Shown here: piece by piece, positions 61,281 through 64,000 of the stretch | Layout of the letters: each line of letters starts with the position of its first letter | Position numbering within the stretch: the first letter of the stretch is position 1 | Origin: Haloarcula sp. DT43 | GTDB taxonomy: Archaea; Halobacteriota; Halobacteria; Halobacteriales; Haloarculaceae | Assembly (NCBI RefSeq): GCF_037078405.1 | Contig: NZ_JAYMGZ010000003.1 | Span: 62,001 to 126,000 of the forward strand | Length of the DNA stretch: 64,000 nt | Direction of reading: 5' to 3' | Notes under the pieces: model-generated | The model's database searches: none | Told to the model about the DNA's origin: nothing | What the model saw: only the letters and a program-made list of their open reading frames with translations | Program-made: the position numbers and the translations under genes

Positions 61281-61808
61281 ATGCGACGTTCTCGGCGGGC
61301 CTTCGTGACCACTCTGGTGGCTGTCGGAAGCGGCTGTCTCGGTTCGTCCCGGGCCCCGACGCCGACGACGGAGCCCGATGCCGACGGCGACGGCGTTCCC
61401 GATGCCGTCGACGACTACCCCACCGACGCCCGGCGCGCGTTTCGCTCGTTTCGGATGGCCGGGACAGAGACCCTCCAGCCCGGCCAGTTCTCGGCGGTCG
61501 CGCTCATGAACTCGCCGCGGGCGAGGGGCGACGTCCTCCACTACGACGTCACCGTCGAGGGGAGCGCCGGGGTTGACTGTCTCGTGTTCGACAGGGCGGC
61601 GTACGACGCCTACCAGGACGGGGACCGCGACGTGGCTATCGTCCCCGAGTACAGCCGGACGGGCGTCACGGAAGCCACCCTCACGCGGACGCTCGACGAG
61701 GGCGAGTACGTGTTCTCGCTGGACTACACCGACCTGCTGACCGAGCCCGGCGACGCGAGCGCCACCGTGCGCCGGTCGCTCTCGCTCAGCGAACCGGCGA
61801 GCGAGTGA
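61281..61808 (+). CDS. Secreted lipoprotein with a calcium-loop-like motif
   Basis: A 175-residue protein. Signal MRRSRRAFVTTLVAVGSGC has twin arginines and a Cys for lipidation. The mature start DADGDGVPDAVDDYPTDA is a thrombospondin-3/dockerin-like Ca-binding loop, common in haloarchaeal surface proteins. A beta-sandwich-like domain follows (YDVTVEGSAGVDCLVFD through SLDYTDL). ATG 61281 starts the signal; upstream codons belong to a long nonconserved frame. Function unknown. Confidence 0.75.
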   Translation: MRRSRRAFVTTLVAVGSGCLGSSRAPTPTTEPDADGDGVPDAVDDYPTDARRAFRSFRMAGTETLQPGQFSAVALMNSPRARGDVLHYDVTVEGSAGVDCLVFDRAAYDAYQDGDRDVAIVPEYSRTGVTEATLTRTLDEGEYVFSLDYTDLLTEPGDASATVRRSLSLSEPASE

Positions 61809-61870
61809 CGGGACCGGGCGTGGCTGCCGGAGTCCCCGCCGGCCTGCACGGCCGTCCGGAGCGTATCGAA

Positions 61871-62950
61871 TCACTCCCGGTTCAGTTCGACGCGGAACAC
61901 CGTCCCTTCCGGGTCGTTGTCCGCCACCCAGATGCGCCCGCCGAACTCCTCAACGAGCGTCTCGGCGAGATACAGCCCGATGCCGGTCCCGTTGCTCTTG
62001 TTCCCCTGTTTCCCCTTGCCGAACAGCTGTTCCTTCCGCTCGTCCGGGATGCCGGGGCCGTTGTCCGCGACGGCCACGCGGGCCACGTCGTCGGTGGTCT
62101 CGACCGAGACGGTTACCTGCGGCACGTCCTTGTCACAGTGCTGGACGGCGTTGTTGAGGAGGTTCCGGAAGACGGACGACAGCATGCCGTTGGCTTCCAC
62201 TGCAATGTCCGGGAGGGTCGAGGGGTAGTCGAACTCCGCGTCCGGGTAGGCCGATTCGGCTTTCCGGCACTCGATAGAGAGGAGGTCGTCGAGGCGGACG
62301 GTCGTCAGCCGCATCGGCTCGCTTCCCCCGACGAGCTGCATGTACTCCCTGGTGTTCGCAGTCATCTCCTCCATGTGCTCGACGGTGTCGAGCGCGTTGT
62401 CCAGGTAGGTGTTCTCGCCGTCGGCCACCATCTGTGCCGTGTCCAGCCACCCGGTGAGGACCTGCAAGTCGTTCTTCAGGTCGTGTCTGAGAATCCGGTT
62501 CAAGACCTCCAGTTGCTCGGAGGTCCGTCGGAGTTCGGCCTCTCGGTCCTGGCGTTCCAGCGCGTAGCGGACCGATTTGATGAGCCGGTCGCGGTCCAGG
62601 GACGCCTTGTTGAGGTAGTCCTGTGCCCCCTGCTGGAGGAGGTCCACCGCGGCCTGCTCGTCCTGGAGCCCCGTCAGGACGATGACGGGCAGGTTCCCGA
62701 CCACCCCCTCGATGCGTTCGAACGTCTCGATGCCGCTGCTCTCCGGCAGACCGAGGTCGAGCAACAGGAGGTCGAGGCCGTCCCGTTCGAGCCTGTCCAG
62801 GCCGTCCGTGAGCGTCGTCTCGTGGTGTACGTCGACGGAGCCCGGAATGAAGACGGTGGTCGTCTCCCGGAGGTGGCGCTCGATGAGCGTGGCGTCGTTG
62901 GGGTTGTCTTCGATGAGGAGGACCGATAGAACGTCGTCTGACGTGCTCAT
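61871..62950 (-). CDS. Hybrid receiver-histidine kinase
   Basis: A 359-residue cytoplasmic protein. Receiver domain (about 8-130) with phospho-acceptor Asp in LLLDLGLPE and switch VLTGL. HisKA helix follows with the phospho-His in ILRHDLKNDL (about 157). HATPase has N-box FRNLLNNAVQH and G boxes VADNGPGIPDE and GTGIGLYLAETL. The order receiver then kinase is typical of haloarchaeal hybrid sensors with no membrane part, driven by another kinase. It follows the response regulator gene by 4 nt. Confidence 0.9.
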   Translation of the reverse strand: MSTSDDVLSVLLIEDNPNDATLIERHLRETTTVFIPGSVDVHHETTLTDGLDRLERDGLDLLLLDLGLPESSGIETFERIEGVVGNLPVIVLTGLQDEQAAVDLLQQGAQDYLNKASLDRDRLIKSVRYALERQDREAELRRTSEQLEVLNRILRHDLKNDLQVLTGWLDTAQMVADGENTYLDNALDTVEHMEEMTANTREYMQLVGGSEPMRLTTVRLDDLLSIECRKAESAYPDAEFDYPSTLPDIAVEANGMLSSVFRNLLNNAVQHCDKDVPQVTVSVETTDDVARVAVADNGPGIPDERKEQLFGKGKQGNKSNGTGIGLYLAETLVEEFGGRIWVADNDPEGTVFRVELNRE

Positions 62951-62954
62951 GTAC

Positions 62955-63431
62955 TCATTCGGTCGGTGGGAGTTTCACAATCGAGAACCAGAAGTTCTCG
63001 ATTTCGCGGACGATGTCCTGAAAGGCCTGGTAGCCGACCGGCTTGGTCAGGTAGGCGTTCGCGGAGTGTTCGTACGATTCGACGATGTCCCGCTCGGCCT
63101 CCGAACTGGTCAACACGACGACCGGGAGCTTCTTCAACACCGGGTCCTGCTCCATGTCCTCCAGTACCTCCACGCCGCCCTTGCGGGGCATCTCCAAGTC
63201 GAGGAGGACGATGTCCGGGCGGGGCGCGTCGGCGTACTCGTCCTCCTGCCGGAGGAACTGTATCGCCTCCACGCCGTCCTGGACGACGTGGAGGTTGTTG
63301 AGCATCTTCCCCTCCTCGAACGCCTTCCTGGTGAGTTCGATATCGTTCGGGTTGTCCTCGGCGAGGAGTACCTCGACTGGCTCCCGGTCTTGGGATAGAG
63401 ACCTCTCAGATGGTGACTCGTCGGGCGTCAT
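62955..63431 (-). CDS. Single-domain response regulator (Rcp1-like)
   Basis: A 158-residue receiver-only protein. Acidic pocket EDNPND, phospho-Asp in IVLLDLEMPRKGG, switch Thr in VVLTSSEAE and Lys in YLTKPVGYQ. The KKLPVVVLTSS and LNNLHVVQDGVEAIQFLR pattern is that of cyanobacterial Rcp1, partner of phytochrome kinases. It lies between two kinases and would relay phosphate from one to the other. ATG 63431 is used; a TTG upstream is unlikely. Confidence 0.9.
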   Translation of the reverse strand: MTPDESPSERSLSQDREPVEVLLAEDNPNDIELTRKAFEEGKMLNNLHVVQDGVEAIQFLRQEDEYADAPRPDIVLLDLEMPRKGGVEVLEDMEQDPVLKKLPVVVLTSSEAERDIVESYEHSANAYLTKPVGYQAFQDIVREIENFWFSIVKLPPTE

Positions 63432-63442
63432 CAATAACAACT

Positions 63443-64000
63443 CTACTCAGGTATGGTGAAGATGAAAGTTGAACCTTTCCCTTCTTCGGATTCGACGCGG
63501 ATGTCGCCGTCGTGGCGGTCGACGATGCGCTCGACGACGGCCAGCCCGATACCGCGGGCTTCGCTTTCGGTCTGGTAGTTCCGGCCGCTCTTGAATATCT
63601 TGAATATCTCGTCCTCGATGTAGGGGTCGATACCGTCGCCGTCGTCCGCGACGGTGAACCGACAGCCCTCGGCCGTCTCGGTCCCGGAGACGGTGACCTC
63701 GACGGGGTCGTCGCCCGAGTGCTGGAGCGCGTTCTTGATGAGGTTCTGGAACACCTGCCAGAGCTGGTCCCGGTCGGCGGTGACCGTCGGCAGCGACTCC
63801 ACCGTGATGGTTCCGCCGTTCTCCTCGGCGAGCACCTGCAGGTCCGTGACTACTTCGTCGACGACCGCGGCGGTGTCGACCTCCGACATCTCGTCCCCGC
63901 GGGTGGTGACCCGGGAGTAGTCCAGGAGCCCGTTGACCATCGAACTCATCCGCTCGGCCCCGGTCACGACCGTATCGAGGTACTTCCGCCCCATCTCGTC
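63443..64000 (-). CDS. Sensor histidine kinase, C-terminal part (window edge)
   Basis: The last 185 codons of a histidine kinase whose start lies beyond the window. The end of the HisKA helix (ERMSSMVNGLLDYSRVTTRG) is followed by HATPase with N-box FQNLIKNALQHS, VADDGDGIDPYIEDEIFKIF and GIGLAVVERIVDRHDGDIRVESEEGKGSTFIFTIPE. The style matches haloarchaeal PAS-type phytochrome-like kinases. It is upstream of the response regulator (11 nt) in one operon. Confidence 0.9.
   Translation of the reverse strand, partial: DEMGRKYLDTVVTGAERMSSMVNGLLDYSRVTTRGDEMSEVDTAAVVDEVVTDLQVLAEENGGTITVESLPTVTADRDQLWQVFQNLIKNALQHSGDDPVEVTVSGTETAEGCRFTVADDGDGIDPYIEDEIFKIFKSGRNYQTESEARGIGLAVVERIVDRHDGDIRVESEEGKGSTFIFTIPE

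Overview
The window looks like chromosomal DNA from a halophilic archaeon (class Halobacteria). It has high GC and proteins rich in Asp/Glu. Exported proteins carry twin-arginine lipoprotein signals. Many starts are leaderless or nearly so, with a TATA-like box 25-30 nt upstream. A haloarchaeal-type 5S rRNA, a thermosome-family chaperonin and an AbrB-PhoU regulator agree with this. I cannot fix the genus. No CRISPR array, tRNA, transposase or prophage was recognised.

Layout. 0-12 kb: thioredoxin-reductase-like protein, RNase HI, sugar dehydrogenase lipoprotein, a long ureohydrolase with an AbrB-PhoU regulator and a Na+/solute symporter, a JAMM protease, a divergent thermosome subunit and formamidase. 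12-14.8 kb: an isolated 5S rRNA gene with its own promoter, small membrane proteins and a group of regulators. 15.1-19 kb: a dabB-dabA pair, the inorganic-carbon uptake system, behind an Lrp/AsnC regulator.

20.6-37.4 kb is a large deoxysugar catabolic region, most likely for L-rhamnose. It holds a sugar ABC transporter, a rhamnulokinase, a class II aldolase, a sugar-acid dehydratase, an SDR, two zinc dehydrogenases, a DhnA-type aldolase, an IclR regulator and two LUD/Fe-S lactate-oxidation genes. A rhamnose mutarotase gene is broken by an apparent one-base deletion. In the phosphorylative route, kinase and aldolase would give DHAP and L-lactaldehyde, and the LUD proteins would return lactate to pyruvate. 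No isomerase is present here.

38.3-41.7 kb is a sulfide/sulfur module: DUF2892, methyltransferase, TusA, sulfide:quinone oxidoreductase, DUF1641 and thioredoxin. 42.6-52.9 kb may be one uncharacterised catabolic system. It joins a Tm-1-like ATP-binding protein, a PEP-hydrolase-like TIM barrel and a divergent cupin to a complete branched-chain-type ABC transporter, a beta-propeller lipoprotein and an IclR regulator. Three copies of one near-palindrome lie at the regulator and binding-protein promoters. 53-64 kb holds a PAS-GAF sensor, a PiT phosphate transporter, several unnamed small membrane and lipoproteins, a second propeller lipoprotein and a two-component cluster cut by the window end.
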